Source of the DNA: Streptomyces venezuelae
Lineage (GTDB): Bacteria; Actinomycetota; Actinomycetes; Streptomycetales; Streptomycetaceae
Direction: 5' to 3'
Assembly: GCF_008642335.1 (NCBI RefSeq)
Contig: NZ_CP029191.1
Coordinates: 7,750,001-7,814,000 of the forward strand
DNA length: 64,000 bases
Positions 31,365 to 40,148 of the stretch are shown piece after piece. A model generated the notes under the pieces. That model did not search any database. It was not told the DNA's origin and saw only the letters and a list, made by a program, of their open reading frames with translations. How positions within the stretch are numbered: position 1 is the stretch's first letter; each line of letters opens with the position of its first letter. The position numbers were made by a program, and so were the translations under genes.

Positions 31365-31979
31365 ATGGCAGGGGAGAGCGGAAAGAGCGGAACAGCAGCC
31401 AGGGACGGCGCGAGTGCGACGGAGGTCGACCTCGGCACACAGGACCTCCGCGAGGTCACCGCGTTCGCCGCGGCGTGTGCGGCGGAGGTGCTCGCGGTCT
31501 TCGAGGCCGACCGGCCGGACGACGCGCGCCCGCGGGACGCGATCGACGCGGCGAGGGAGTTCGCCGGGGGAGGCGAGCGCGGAAAGCGCCTCCGCGACAC
31601 CGCCTGGGCGGCGCTGAAGGCGGCCAAGGAAGCGGAGGCCGGGCCCGCGCAGGAGGCGGCGCGTGCGGCGATGGCCGCGGCCGGAGCCGCCTATCTGCAC
31701 CCGCTGGCCAAGGCCACCCAGGTCAAACACATCCTGGGAGCGTCGGCCCATGCGGCGCGTGCGGCCGAGCTCGCGGCCGGGGACGACAGGACCGTCGGAG
31801 CCGAGCGTGTCGAGCGGGCGGCGCGCCGGGCGACACCGGCCGTCGTCGACGTACTCGCACGCTATCCGGCGGCACCGGCCGGCGGGGGACGGGTGGGCGA
31901 GCTGATCCGCGAACTGGACGCGCACCTGCGCCCTGGGTGTGGCGGCGGAGGGGGCGGTGTCCCCGGGCCTCATCTGTAG
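31365..31979 (+). CDS. Alanine-rich hypothetical protein (putative immunity-protein-like family)
   Basis: 204 residues from ATG 31365; an in-frame start at 31320 lacks a ribosome site and adds unconserved sequence. Almost all helical: REVTAFAAACAAEVLAVFEA, DAAREFAGGGERGKRLRDTA, AAYLHPLAKATQVKHILGAS, AHAARAAELAAGDD. I recall similar actinobacterial proteins being annotated as putative immunity proteins or SbcC-like, neither with firm evidence. No toxin gene is adjacent. Confidence 0.65.
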   Translation: MAGESGKSGTAARDGASATEVDLGTQDLREVTAFAAACAAEVLAVFEADRPDDARPRDAIDAAREFAGGGERGKRLRDTAWAALKAAKEAEAGPAQEAARAAMAAAGAAYLHPLAKATQVKHILGASAHAARAAELAAGDDRTVGAERVERAARRATPAVVDVLARYPAAPAGGGRVGELIRELDAHLRPGCGGGGGGVPGPHL

Positions 31980-32054
31980 CCCCTGGGGAAGATCGTTCTG
32001 GTCTCCCCCGTCCAGTCGGGGCTCTTTCGTGCCCGAGGCCGCGCCCCGAACCCG

Positions 32055-32888
32055 TCAGACGAAACGCCGTACGAACGCGAGCGCCACGTCCGCGACCTCA
32101 CGCCACCTGCTGTCGAGCGTCAGCGCATGGTCCCTTCCGTGCAGCTCGACGATCTCCGTGACGCCCGGATTGCGCTTCTGCCGCTTGTACGCGCCGCTGG
32201 CGAGCGCCCACGGAATCGCGTTGTCCTTGCCGCCCGAGATGACGAGCAGCGGGCCGCGCTGCGGATTGCGGCAGTCCACCTTCACCTCCGTGCGGGGGTT
32301 GAAGTTGGCGAGGGCCGCCTGCATGGGCGGGGCGCACGGCGCGGGCACGGCGTACCGCTCGTAGATGGAGCGGGCCTCCTCCTCGCTGACTGCGTTGGCG
32401 TAGGCGTAGCGGAACTGCTGGTACGTCAGAGGCTTCGCGCGCTTGCGGTCGGCGGGGTTCGCGATCATCGGGATCAGCGAACGCACCGTCGTCAGGGGCA
32501 TCGCGAGGACGCCGCGGAACGGCGCCGGGTCGATGGCCACCGACGCCGCCGAGAGGCCCCGGCCCGCGAGGATCTGCGTGAGCAGCCCGCCGACGGAGTG
32601 CCCGATCACCACGGGCTTGCGCTCCAACGTGCCGATGAGGCCCGCCAGATGGTCGGCGACCTGCCCGACCGTGCGGCCCGCGATGGTCTCGGGGTACTGC
32701 CTGGCCTCGGTCGTCGTCGCCGCTTCGCCGGGCCACGTCAGGGCGACCGGGGCGAACCCCGCGGCCTCGAAGTGCGGCAGCCAGTGGTCCCAGCTGCTCG
32801 CCAGCATCCACAGGCCGTGCACGAAGACGGCCGGTGTGCGGTCGGAGGAATTGGCCCGGTCGATCTGCTCTGCGTCGGTTGCGGACAT
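32055..32888 (-). CDS. Alpha/beta hydrolase
   Basis: 277 residues. Oxyanion motif VFVHGLWMLASSWDHW, nucleophile elbow VVIGHSVGGLLTQIL (Ser), acid in VISGGKDNAIPW and catalytic His in LHGRDHALTLD. No signal peptide. Resembles broad-specificity esterase or haloperoxidase-like hydrolases of actinobacteria. Substrate unknown. It stands alone, convergent with the Ala-rich gene; the 75 bp between hold only a weak hairpin (32006-32021). Confidence 0.85.
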   Translation of the reverse strand: MSATDAEQIDRANSSDRTPAVFVHGLWMLASSWDHWLPHFEAAGFAPVALTWPGEAATTTEARQYPETIAGRTVGQVADHLAGLIGTLERKPVVIGHSVGGLLTQILAGRGLSAASVAIDPAPFRGVLAMPLTTVRSLIPMIANPADRKRAKPLTYQQFRYAYANAVSEEEARSIYERYAVPAPCAPPMQAALANFNPRTEVKVDCRNPQRGPLLVISGGKDNAIPWALASGAYKRQKRNPGVTEIVELHGRDHALTLDSRWREVADVALAFVRRFV

Positions 32889-33021
32889 ACCCAGACGCTA
32901 CGGTCACCGGCGCCGTGCGGTCAGGGGGATTCGACGGTGTTGGCCGATACTGCCGCCCGCCCTGCCGGATCGCACCGTCACGGGTGGGACGCGTGTGTCC
33001 GCGGAGGGACCCCTACGGGTG

Positions 33022-34218
33022 TCAGCGCGCCGCGCCCGACAGGACGCGGTCCACCTGCCGCGGCGAGAGCGCGTGCTCGACCGCGAGGATCCCCGCACCG
33101 ATCGCCGCCGCGTTCTCCCCGGTACGGCTCGGCTCGATGCGCAGCACATGCGTGGCCAGCGGATGCGAGCGGCGGTAGACGGCCTCCCGGACGCCCGCGA
33201 GGAGCTGGTCGTGGACGGCGGCGAGCGCCCCGCCGACGACCACCGTGTCCGGGTTGAAGAAGTTCACCAGGCCGGCGAGCACCTCGCCGACCGCACGGCC
33301 CGCCTCACGGACCATGCGCACGGCGTCACGGTTGCCCGACTTGACCAGACGTACGACATCGCTGCCCGACGTGGCATCCAGGCCGAGCGCCGACAACCTG
33401 CGGGCGAGCGCGGCGCCACCCGCGACCGCCTCCAGGCAGCCCGTGTTGCCGCACCGGCAGGGATCCTCCACATCACCGACCCGGATGTGCCCGATGTCGC
33501 CCGCACTGCCCTGCGCCCCTCGGTGCAGCCTCCCGTCGGCGACGATGCCGCAGCCGATGCCCGTGCCCACCTTGATGTACAGGAGGTAGCGGGTGTCCGG
33601 AAAGGCGCGGCGCTGCTCGGCCAGCGCCATCACGTTCACGTCGTTGTCGACCAGGGCCCGCGGGCCGAACCGGTCGGCGAAGAACTCGGGGATGGGGAAC
33701 TGGTGCCACCCCGGCATGATCGGCGGATCCACCGGCCGGCCCGTGGAGAACTCGACGGGCCCGGGCACGCCGACACCGATCGACTTGAGGCCCCCCGCGT
33801 CCCGCCCCGACTCCTTGAGCAGGGTGCGCAGCGTCCGCTCCACGTGGCCGAGAACGGCCTGCGGCCCGTCCGCGATGGACAGCGGGTCCTCGCGCAGCGC
33901 CAGCGTCTCGCCGCCGATGTCCATGAGCGCCACCCGGCAGTGCGACGCGCCCAGGTCCACGCCCGCCACCGCGTGCTCGCGGGTCCGCAGCCGGAGCCTG
34001 CGCGGCGGCCGCCCGCCCGTCGAGCCGCCGTCGGCCTCCTCCGCGAGGAAGCCGTGCGCGATGAGCGCGTCCACGCGCTGCGAGACCGTCGACCGCGCGA
34101 GACCGGTCAACCGGGCGATGTCCGCACGCGTCTCCGCCGCACCGGTGCGCAGCAGGGCGAGCACCTCACCGGGCGAGGACGGCACGGCTGCGGGCAGATG
34201 ATCCGGCGCTCCAGACAT
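33022..34218 (-). CDS. ROK-family transcriptional repressor of the adjacent sugar operon
   Basis: 398 residues. N-terminal winged helix (about 15-75, TRADIARLTGLARSTVSQRV), then the ROK sugar-kinase-like domain: AGVDLGASHCRVALMDIGG, IGVGVPGPVEFSTGRP, LVDNDVNVMALAEQR, and the zinc/ROK signature GHIRVGDVEDPCRCGNTGCL. Divergent from the ABC transporter operon with a nested palindrome (34309-34339) covering a TTGACA box, so it very probably represses that operon and responds to the imported sugar. Also likely autoregulated. Confidence 0.92.
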   Translation of the reverse strand: MSGAPDHLPAAVPSSPGEVLALLRTGAAETRADIARLTGLARSTVSQRVDALIAHGFLAEEADGGSTGGRPPRRLRLRTREHAVAGVDLGASHCRVALMDIGGETLALREDPLSIADGPQAVLGHVERTLRTLLKESGRDAGGLKSIGVGVPGPVEFSTGRPVDPPIMPGWHQFPIPEFFADRFGPRALVDNDVNVMALAEQRRAFPDTRYLLYIKVGTGIGCGIVADGRLHRGAQGSAGDIGHIRVGDVEDPCRCGNTGCLEAVAGGAALARRLSALGLDATSGSDVVRLVKSGNRDAVRMVREAGRAVGEVLAGLVNFFNPDTVVVGGALAAVHDQLLAGVREAVYRRSHPLATHVLRIEPSRTGENAAAIGAGILAVEHALSPRQVDRVLSGAAR

Positions 34219-34308
34219 GCCGCAACCTTAGGGACGACTTTCGCTGCTCACAAGGCCGATGCTGTTCGATCGCCGACCTAAGTACCCGTCAATTGCCGCA
34301 CACAGAAA

Positions 34309-34339
34309 CGCGCTTGAGCCCTTGACAGGTCAAAGCGCG
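34309..34339. promoter_or_regulatory. Nested palindrome overlapping a -35 box: probable ROK operator
   Basis: The inner repeat TTGAC-AG-GTCAA (34322-34333) sits inside outer arms CGCGCTT (34309-34315) and AAGCGCG (34333-34339). TTGACA (34322-34327) is a good -35, with a weaker -10 (CACATT near 34345). Repressor binding would block this promoter, 55 bp upstream of the ATPase start. Confidence 0.6.
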
Positions 34340-34381
34340 CTCATCACATTGCTCTGCAGACCGCTGCCGAAGGAGCCGAGG

Positions 34382-35977
34382 GTGCAGGCGATACAGGCAA
34401 GCCAGGTGAACCGCACGATGCTGACGATGCGCGGAGTGTCCAAGAGCTTTCTCGGGGTGCGCGTGCTGCACGGGGTCTCACTCGATCTGGCCGCGGGCGA
34501 GGTGCACGCCCTCGTCGGCGAGAACGGCGCGGGAAAGTCGACCCTGATGAAGATCCTCGCCGGCGAACACATACCGGACGAGGGCACGATCACGCTCGAC
34601 GGCACGGAGCACGCCTTCACGCATCCCGCGCAGGCGCAGGCCGCCGGAATCGGCATCATCCACCAGGAGTTCGCGCTCCTCGCCCACCGCACCGTCGCCG
34701 AGAACGTCTTCCTCGGCCGCGAGCCCACCCGCCGCGGCCTCGTCGACCGCCGCACGATGGAGACACGAACGGCCGCCCTGCTCGACGAGGTCGGCGTACC
34801 GGGCATCACGCCGCGCACGTACGTCCGTGACCTGTCCGTCGCCCGCCAACAGACCGTCGAGATCGTCAAGGCGCTCGCCTCCGACGTGCGCGTGCTGGTC
34901 ATGGACGAGCCGACCGCTCCCCTCGCCGACCACGAAGCGGGCCTCCTGCACGCGCTCGTACGCCGCCTCGCGGACCGGGGACTCGGCATCCTGTACATCT
35001 CGCACCGCCTGCGCGAGGTCTTCGACCTGTCGCAGCGCATCACGGTCCTCAAGGACGGCCGCCACGTGACGACCGTGCCCACCGCGCGGACCGACACCGA
35101 CCAGGTCGTACGCGCCATGGTCGGCCGCGAACTGAGCGCCTACTACCCGCCCCGCGCCCGCCCCGAAGACATCGGCGACGTCCGCCTGAGCGTCCGCGGC
35201 GGCGGCAACGGCCGCCTGTCCGGCATCGACCTCACCCTGCGCGCGGGTGAGGTCACCGGCGTCGCGGGACTCCAGGGCTCCGGCCGCACTTCCCTGGCCC
35301 GCGCCCTCTTCGGCGCGGCGCCCTTCACCGAGGGCACCATGACCGTCGACGGCACCGCCCTGCGCCCCACGTCACCGCGCCGGGCCATCCGCGCGGGCAT
35401 CGCCCTGGTCACCGAGGACCGCAAGGCCGAAGGCCTCGCCCTGCGCCAGTCCGTACGCGACAACGCCCTCCTCGTCACCCGCGCCGTCCCCGACCGGAAC
35501 AGGCCGCCCGCCGCCCGCGAGCCGACCGCACTCCTCGAACGCGTCCGCCTGCACGCACGCGGCCAGGACCAGCAGACCCAGTACCTCTCCGGCGGCAATC
35601 AGCAGAAGGTCGTCATCGCCAAATGGCTCGCCGCGCGGCCCCGCGTCCTGCTCTTCGACGAGCCGACCCGCGGCGTCGACGTCGGCGCCAAGGCCGCCAT
35701 CCACACCCTCGTCCGCGACCTCGCCCGCGAAGGCCTCGCCGTCCTCATCGTCTCCTCCGAACTGCCCGAACTCATCGGCATGAGCGACCGGATCCTCGTC
35801 ATGGCCGACGGCCGCATCGCAGGTGAACTCCCGCCGGGCGCCGCCGAGGAGGACGTCATGCGCCTCGCCACCGGACACCCCGAGGCACCCCCGGCACCCG
35901 GCGCGCCCCCACCGGCCCGTGGCCCCACCCCGCCCCCGCCCGCGCCCGGCAGATCCGCACAGGAAGGAGCCGCATGA
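34382..35977 (+). CDS. Sugar ABC transporter ATPase (two nucleotide-binding domains, RbsA/XylG type)
   Basis: 531 residues from GTG 34382 (AAGGAG 8 nt upstream). Domain 1: Walker A LVGENGAGKSTLMKIL, IHQEFALLAHRTVAENVFLG, signature LSVARQQTVEIVKALAS, Walker B VLVMDEPTAPL. Domain 2: altered Walker A VAGLQGSGRTSLARALFG, signature LSGGNQQKVVIAKWL, Walker B VLLFDEPTRGVDVG. The degenerate second P-loop is usual for this class. Pro/Ala-rich tail after about 500. It overlaps permease 1 by ATGA. Confidence 0.92.
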   Translation: MQAIQASQVNRTMLTMRGVSKSFLGVRVLHGVSLDLAAGEVHALVGENGAGKSTLMKILAGEHIPDEGTITLDGTEHAFTHPAQAQAAGIGIIHQEFALLAHRTVAENVFLGREPTRRGLVDRRTMETRTAALLDEVGVPGITPRTYVRDLSVARQQTVEIVKALASDVRVLVMDEPTAPLADHEAGLLHALVRRLADRGLGILYISHRLREVFDLSQRITVLKDGRHVTTVPTARTDTDQVVRAMVGRELSAYYPPRARPEDIGDVRLSVRGGGNGRLSGIDLTLRAGEVTGVAGLQGSGRTSLARALFGAAPFTEGTMTVDGTALRPTSPRRAIRAGIALVTEDRKAEGLALRQSVRDNALLVTRAVPDRNRPPAAREPTALLERVRLHARGQDQQTQYLSGGNQQKVVIAKWLAARPRVLLFDEPTRGVDVGAKAAIHTLVRDLAREGLAVLIVSSELPELIGMSDRILVMADGRIAGELPPGAAEEDVMRLATGHPEAPPAPGAPPPARGPTPPPPAPGRSAQEGAA

Positions 35978-36978
35978 CCGGCACCGCCGTCGCGCCGCCC
36001 CCCACCGTGAAACCGAGCGTCCGGCACCACCGGAGCCGGCTCGCCGACCCGGCCGTCGGCATCTGGCTCGCGGCCGCCGCCGTCACCGCACTCGGCTGGA
36101 TCGTCGTCGCCGCCCGCGGCGGAGACTTCCTCACCCTCGCCAACATCGTCGGCATCCTGCAGAACTGCGTCGCCCTCGGCCTCGTCGCCGTCGGCCAGAC
36201 CGCCGTCATCCTCACCGGCTCCCTCGACCTGTCGGTGGCCTACCTCATCAGCCTCGGCACGCTCGTCGCCGCCACCACCATGGAGGACGGCGGCGTCGTC
36301 ACCGCGGTCCTCGCCGTCCTCGCCCTCTCGGCGGCCGTCGGCCTCGCCAACGGCCTCATCGTCACCGGACTCAAGGTCAACGCCTTCATCGCCACCCTCG
36401 GCACCGCCTTCATCCTGCGCGGCTGGATCGAGGACAACTACACAGGCCCCGCGGGCAAGGTCACCGTCTCCTTCCAGCACCTCGGCTACGACCGCATCGG
36501 TCCCTTCCCCGTCTCCCTCTTCCTGCTCCTCGCGGTCGCCGCCGCACTCTGGCTGATCACGCGCCGCACCCGCTTCGGCCACCACCTCTACGCCACCGGC
36601 GGCGACGAGCACGCGGCACGCCTCTCCGGCGTCCGCACCCGCCGCACCGTCGTCGCCGCGCACGTCCTGTGCTCGCTGTGCGTGGGCGCCGCCGCGCTGT
36701 TCCTCGCCGCACGCCTCGGCTCCGGCGCCCCCTGGGCCGGCACGGAGGCCCGCTACGACCTGGAGTCGATCGCCGCCGTCGTCCTCGGCGGCACGGCGCT
36801 CGCGGGCGGCCGCGGGGGAGTGGTCGGCACCCTGGGCGGCGTCCTCGTCCTCGCCGTCCTGGACTCCGTCTTCAACCAGCTCGGCGTCGATCCGTTCTTC
36901 AAGAACGTCGTCCGCGGCGTCGTCATCATCGCCGCCGTCGCCCTCTACGCCCGGCGCGGCAGCAGGAGGCCCACATGA
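35974..36978 (+). CDS. Sugar ABC transporter permease 1 (RbsC-like)
   Basis: 334 residues, about nine or ten membrane helices. BPD_transp_2 features: AVGQTAVILTGSLDLSVAYL, GLANGLIVTGLKVNAFIATL, GTAFILRGWIEDNYTGPAGK, TGGDEHAARLSGVRTRRTVV and ESIAAVVLGGTALAGGRGGV, the ribose/xylose-type permease pattern. Start ATG overlaps the ATPase stop, and its stop overlaps the next permease start. Confidence 0.92.
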   Translation: MTGTAVAPPPTVKPSVRHHRSRLADPAVGIWLAAAAVTALGWIVVAARGGDFLTLANIVGILQNCVALGLVAVGQTAVILTGSLDLSVAYLISLGTLVAATTMEDGGVVTAVLAVLALSAAVGLANGLIVTGLKVNAFIATLGTAFILRGWIEDNYTGPAGKVTVSFQHLGYDRIGPFPVSLFLLLAVAAALWLITRRTRFGHHLYATGGDEHAARLSGVRTRRTVVAAHVLCSLCVGAAALFLAARLGSGAPWAGTEARYDLESIAAVVLGGTALAGGRGGVVGTLGGVLVLAVLDSVFNQLGVDPFFKNVVRGVVIIAAVALYARRGSRRPT

Positions 36979-37985
36979 CCACGGCCACGGCGACCGGCGC
37001 GACGTACCAGCGCGTGGTCCGCTCCCTCGGCACCGGCGCTCCGGTCTACGCGCTCCTCGCGGTGCTGCTCGTCCTCCTCGCGGTCACCGACATCGGCTTC
37101 TACGAACCCGACCGCTTCCTCGCCTTCGTCAAACGGGCGGCGCCCCTGGTGATCCTCGCGGCGGGCCAGTACCTGGTCATCGTCTGCGGCGAGTTCGATC
37201 TGTCCGTGGGGGCGATCGTGACCGCCGGGGTCGTCGCGGCCGCCGAGGTCTACGGCTCGTTCCCCGGCGCGCCCTGGTTGCTCATCACCGCCGGACTGCT
37301 GCTCGCGGGAGCGCTCGCCGGGCTGCTGAACGGCCTGATCACCACCTGGCTGCGCGTCCCGTCGTTCATCACCACGCTCGGCATGATGCTGATCCTCGAA
37401 GGAGCCGTCTTCTACTGGACGGGCGGCTCGCCGCACGGCCAACTCCCGCAGGACTTCCGGCAGCTGGGCCGCGGCACCGCGCTGGGTTGGCTGCCCTGGG
37501 CCGTCGTCGCCTGCCTCGCCGCGGGCGCCCTCGCGGTCCTCCTCATGCGCTCCGACTTCGGCCGGACGCTCGTCGCGACCGGCGACAGCGAACGCACCGC
37601 GGCCCTGTCGGGCGTACGCGTGCACCGGGCCCGCGTCATCGCCTTCGTCCTCTCCGGGGTGGCCGCCGCGCTCGCCGCCGTCCTCGTCGGTGGCTTCTCC
37701 GGCGTCTCCGCGCAGGCAGGGCGAGGGTACGAGTTCGAGGCGATCACCGCCGTGGTCCTCGGCGGCGTCGTGCTCGGCGGCGGCCGCGGCAGCGTCGTCG
37801 CCGCGATGGCCGGCGCCTTCTCCCTGCAGGCCCTGTTCACCCTGCTCAATCTGCGGGGCGTGTCTGGCGCCCTGGAGTCCACCGTCCAGGGCGTCATCGT
37901 CATCGCCGCCGTCGGCATCGGTGCCGCCGACTGGTCCCGGCTGCGCCGTCGTCGTACCCACTCCTCGGGAGGGACACCCACATGA
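36975..37985 (+). CDS. Sugar ABC transporter permease 2 (RbsC-like)
   Basis: 336 residues from ATG 36975, ATGA overlap with permease 1. Same family: LAAGQYLVIVCGEFDLSVGA, LNGLITTWLRVPSFITTLGM, GDSERTAALSGVRVHRARVI, EFEAITAVVLGGVVLGGGRG. Two different permeases suggest a heterodimeric channel, as in some autoinducer-2 and rhamnose systems. Stop overlaps the start of the binding protein. Confidence 0.92.
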   Translation: MTTATATGATYQRVVRSLGTGAPVYALLAVLLVLLAVTDIGFYEPDRFLAFVKRAAPLVILAAGQYLVIVCGEFDLSVGAIVTAGVVAAAEVYGSFPGAPWLLITAGLLLAGALAGLLNGLITTWLRVPSFITTLGMMLILEGAVFYWTGGSPHGQLPQDFRQLGRGTALGWLPWAVVACLAAGALAVLLMRSDFGRTLVATGDSERTAALSGVRVHRARVIAFVLSGVAAALAAVLVGGFSGVSAQAGRGYEFEAITAVVLGGVVLGGGRGSVVAAMAGAFSLQALFTLLNLRGVSGALESTVQGVIVIAAVGIGAADWSRLRRRRTHSSGGTPT

Positions 37986-39196
37986 ACCCCCGCACGGTCC
38001 GCAGACGCATGCTCGCCCCGGCCGCCGTCCTGCTGTCGGGCGCCCTGCTCGCCGCGTGCTCCAGCGACACCCCGCTCGACGCGCCCGCCGCCGCGAGCGG
38101 AAGCACGGACACCGATGGCGACAAGCCGTCCGAGTTCTTCGAACGGTCCGAATACAAACGGCAGATGGCGCTCGCCCGCGAGACCCCTCGGGGCCCGGCG
38201 GGCAAACCCTGGGAGCAGATGCTCGAACCACAGATGACCAGCACCGCCCAGTACGAGAAGAAGGGTTCGGGCGGCGTGCACCTCTGCTTCTCCAATGCGG
38301 GGGTCTTCAACCCCTGGCGGCAGGTCGGCCTCAAGACCATGAAGGCCGAGGTGAAGCTGCACGAGAACATCTCCGACTTCACCGTCCTCGACGCGCAGGG
38401 CAAGGACGACAAGCAGATCTCCGACATCCAGGAACTCGCCGGGAACAAGGACTGCGACGCCCTCATCGTCTCCCCGAACACCACCGCCACTCTCACCCCC
38501 GCCGTGAAGGAGGCCTGCGGCAAGCTGCCCGTCATCGTCTTCGACCGCGGCGTCGAGACGGACTGCGCGGTCACCTTCGTCAACCCGATCGGCGGGTACG
38601 GCTACGGCGCGGTCGCCGCCGACTTCCTCGTCGACGAGGTCGAGCCGAAGGGGAAGATCCTCGCCCTGCGGATCTCACCGGGAGTCGACGTCCTCGAAAC
38701 CCGCTGGTCCGCGGCGAAGCTCGCCTTCGACAGGAGCCGACTCGACGTCGCCGACGTGAAGTTCACCGACGGCGACCCCGCCAAGACCAAGTCCATCGTC
38801 GCCGACGCCATCTCCCGGCACGGCTCCATCGACGGCGTGTGGATGGACTCCGGCGCCACCGCGGTCGCCGCCGTCGAGGCCTTCGAGGACGCGGGCGTCG
38901 ACGTACCGCCCATCACCGGCGAGGACCAGCAGGACTTCCTGGAGGCCTGGAAGGAGAAGAAGCTCACCGCCATCGCCCCCACCTATCCGACCTTCCAGTG
39001 GCGTACGCCCGTCATCGCCGCCCTCCGCGTCCTGGACGGCAAGCCGGTCCCCAAGGAGTGGAAGCTGCCGCAGCCCACCGTCACGCAGGCCAACCTCGAC
39101 GAGTACCTCCGCGACGACATGCCGCCGCTGCACTACGCCATGTGCGGCTGCCGGAAGCTGCCCGGCTACCCCGAGGACTGGGGAGGGAAGAAGTGA
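37982..39196 (+). CDS. Sugar-binding lipoprotein of the ABC transporter
   Basis: 404 residues. Lipoprotein signal peptide with lipobox LLAACSS (Cys about 25). Periplasmic-binding fold type 1: GVHLCFSNAGVFNPWRQVGL, NKDCDALIVSPNTTATLTPA, KLPVIVFDRGVETDC, GKILALRISPGVDVLETRWS, GVWMDSGATAVAAVEAFEDA. It differs from RbsB in a long N-terminal linker and a Cys-containing C-terminus (HYAMCGCRKLPG). Sugar unknown. Coupled to both neighbours by overlapping codons. Confidence 0.9.
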   Translation: MNPRTVRRRMLAPAAVLLSGALLAACSSDTPLDAPAAASGSTDTDGDKPSEFFERSEYKRQMALARETPRGPAGKPWEQMLEPQMTSTAQYEKKGSGGVHLCFSNAGVFNPWRQVGLKTMKAEVKLHENISDFTVLDAQGKDDKQISDIQELAGNKDCDALIVSPNTTATLTPAVKEACGKLPVIVFDRGVETDCAVTFVNPIGGYGYGAVAADFLVDEVEPKGKILALRISPGVDVLETRWSAAKLAFDRSRLDVADVKFTDGDPAKTKSIVADAISRHGSIDGVWMDSGATAVAAVEAFEDAGVDVPPITGEDQQDFLEAWKEKKLTAIAPTYPTFQWRTPVIAALRVLDGKPVPKEWKLPQPTVTQANLDEYLRDDMPPLHYAMCGCRKLPGYPEDWGGKK

Positions 39197-40089
39197 CGCC
39201 GACGGACGGGCCTCAACCGCGCTCCACAGTCTGGAAGTTGGGCGCCAACCCCTGGATCTGGCACTCACCCGTGACCACCGACGCACTCGCCGAGACCCTT
39301 CCCCGCCTCGCCGACTGGGGCTTCGACTGCGCGGAACTCCCGCTGGAGAACCCCGACGACTGGAACCCCGCCGCCGTCGCCAAGGTCCTGGACGCCACCG
39401 GCATCTCCCCGGCCGCCGTCGTCGCGGTCATGTCCGACGGCCGCAACCTCGTCCGCGCCGACCCGGTCACCGCCCGCACCACGCAGGACTACCTCCGCCG
39501 CTGCGTCGACGCGGCGCACGCGGTCGGCGCCCCCGTGGTGGCCGGACCCGTCTACGCGCCGGTCGGCCGCACCTGGCGCATGGACCGCACCGTGCGCGCG
39601 GCGGCCTACGAGGAGTGGCGGGCCAACATCGCCCCCGTCGTCGCTTACGCGGCCCGCGCCGGGGTCCGCATCGCCGTCGAGCCCCTCAACCGGTACGAGA
39701 CGAGTCTGCTCAACACCGTCGCCCAGACCCTCGACGCCCTCGAAGGCCTCCCCGGTGACGCCATCGGCATCGCCCTGGACACGTACCACCAGAACATCGA
39801 GGAGCACTCCCTGCCCGAGGCCGTGGCCGTCGCGGCGGGGCGCATCGTCCACGTCCAGGTGTGCGCCAACGACCGCGGCGCGCCGGGCGCCGACCACCTC
39901 GACTGGCCCGGCTTCCTGGCCGCGCTGCGGGCGGCCGAGTACCGGGGCGCCCTGTGCATCGAGTCGTTCACCGCCCACAACGACGCCATCGCGGTCGCCG
40001 CCTCCGTCTGGCGGCCCCTGGCCCGCGGTCAGGACGAGCTCGCCACGGACGGCCTGCGCTTCCTGCGCCGCACCCTCGCGGCCCTCTGA
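39193..40089 (+). CDS. Sugar phosphate isomerase/epimerase (xylose-isomerase-like TIM barrel)
   Basis: 298 residues from GTG 39193. AP_endonuc_2 fold: KLGANPWIWHSPVTTDALAE, WGFDCAELPLENPDDWNPAA, GVRIAVEPLNRYETSLLNT (metal-binding Glu), DAIGIALDTYHQNIEEHSL, GRIVHVQVCANDRGAPGADH and GALCIESFTAHND. Similar to D-psicose/D-tagatose 3-epimerase-like enzymes, so it probably converts the imported sugar. GTGA overlap with the binding-protein gene. Confidence 0.88.
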   Translation: MTPTDGPQPRSTVWKLGANPWIWHSPVTTDALAETLPRLADWGFDCAELPLENPDDWNPAAVAKVLDATGISPAAVVAVMSDGRNLVRADPVTARTTQDYLRRCVDAAHAVGAPVVAGPVYAPVGRTWRMDRTVRAAAYEEWRANIAPVVAYAARAGVRIAVEPLNRYETSLLNTVAQTLDALEGLPGDAIGIALDTYHQNIEEHSLPEAVAVAAGRIVHVQVCANDRGAPGADHLDWPGFLAALRAAEYRGALCIESFTAHNDAIAVAASVWRPLARGQDELATDGLRFLRRTLAAL

Positions 40090-40148
40090 ACACTCCGCGT
40101 CTTCCGGCATCCGGCACACCCGTTCCGACCACACAGAGAGGACCACTC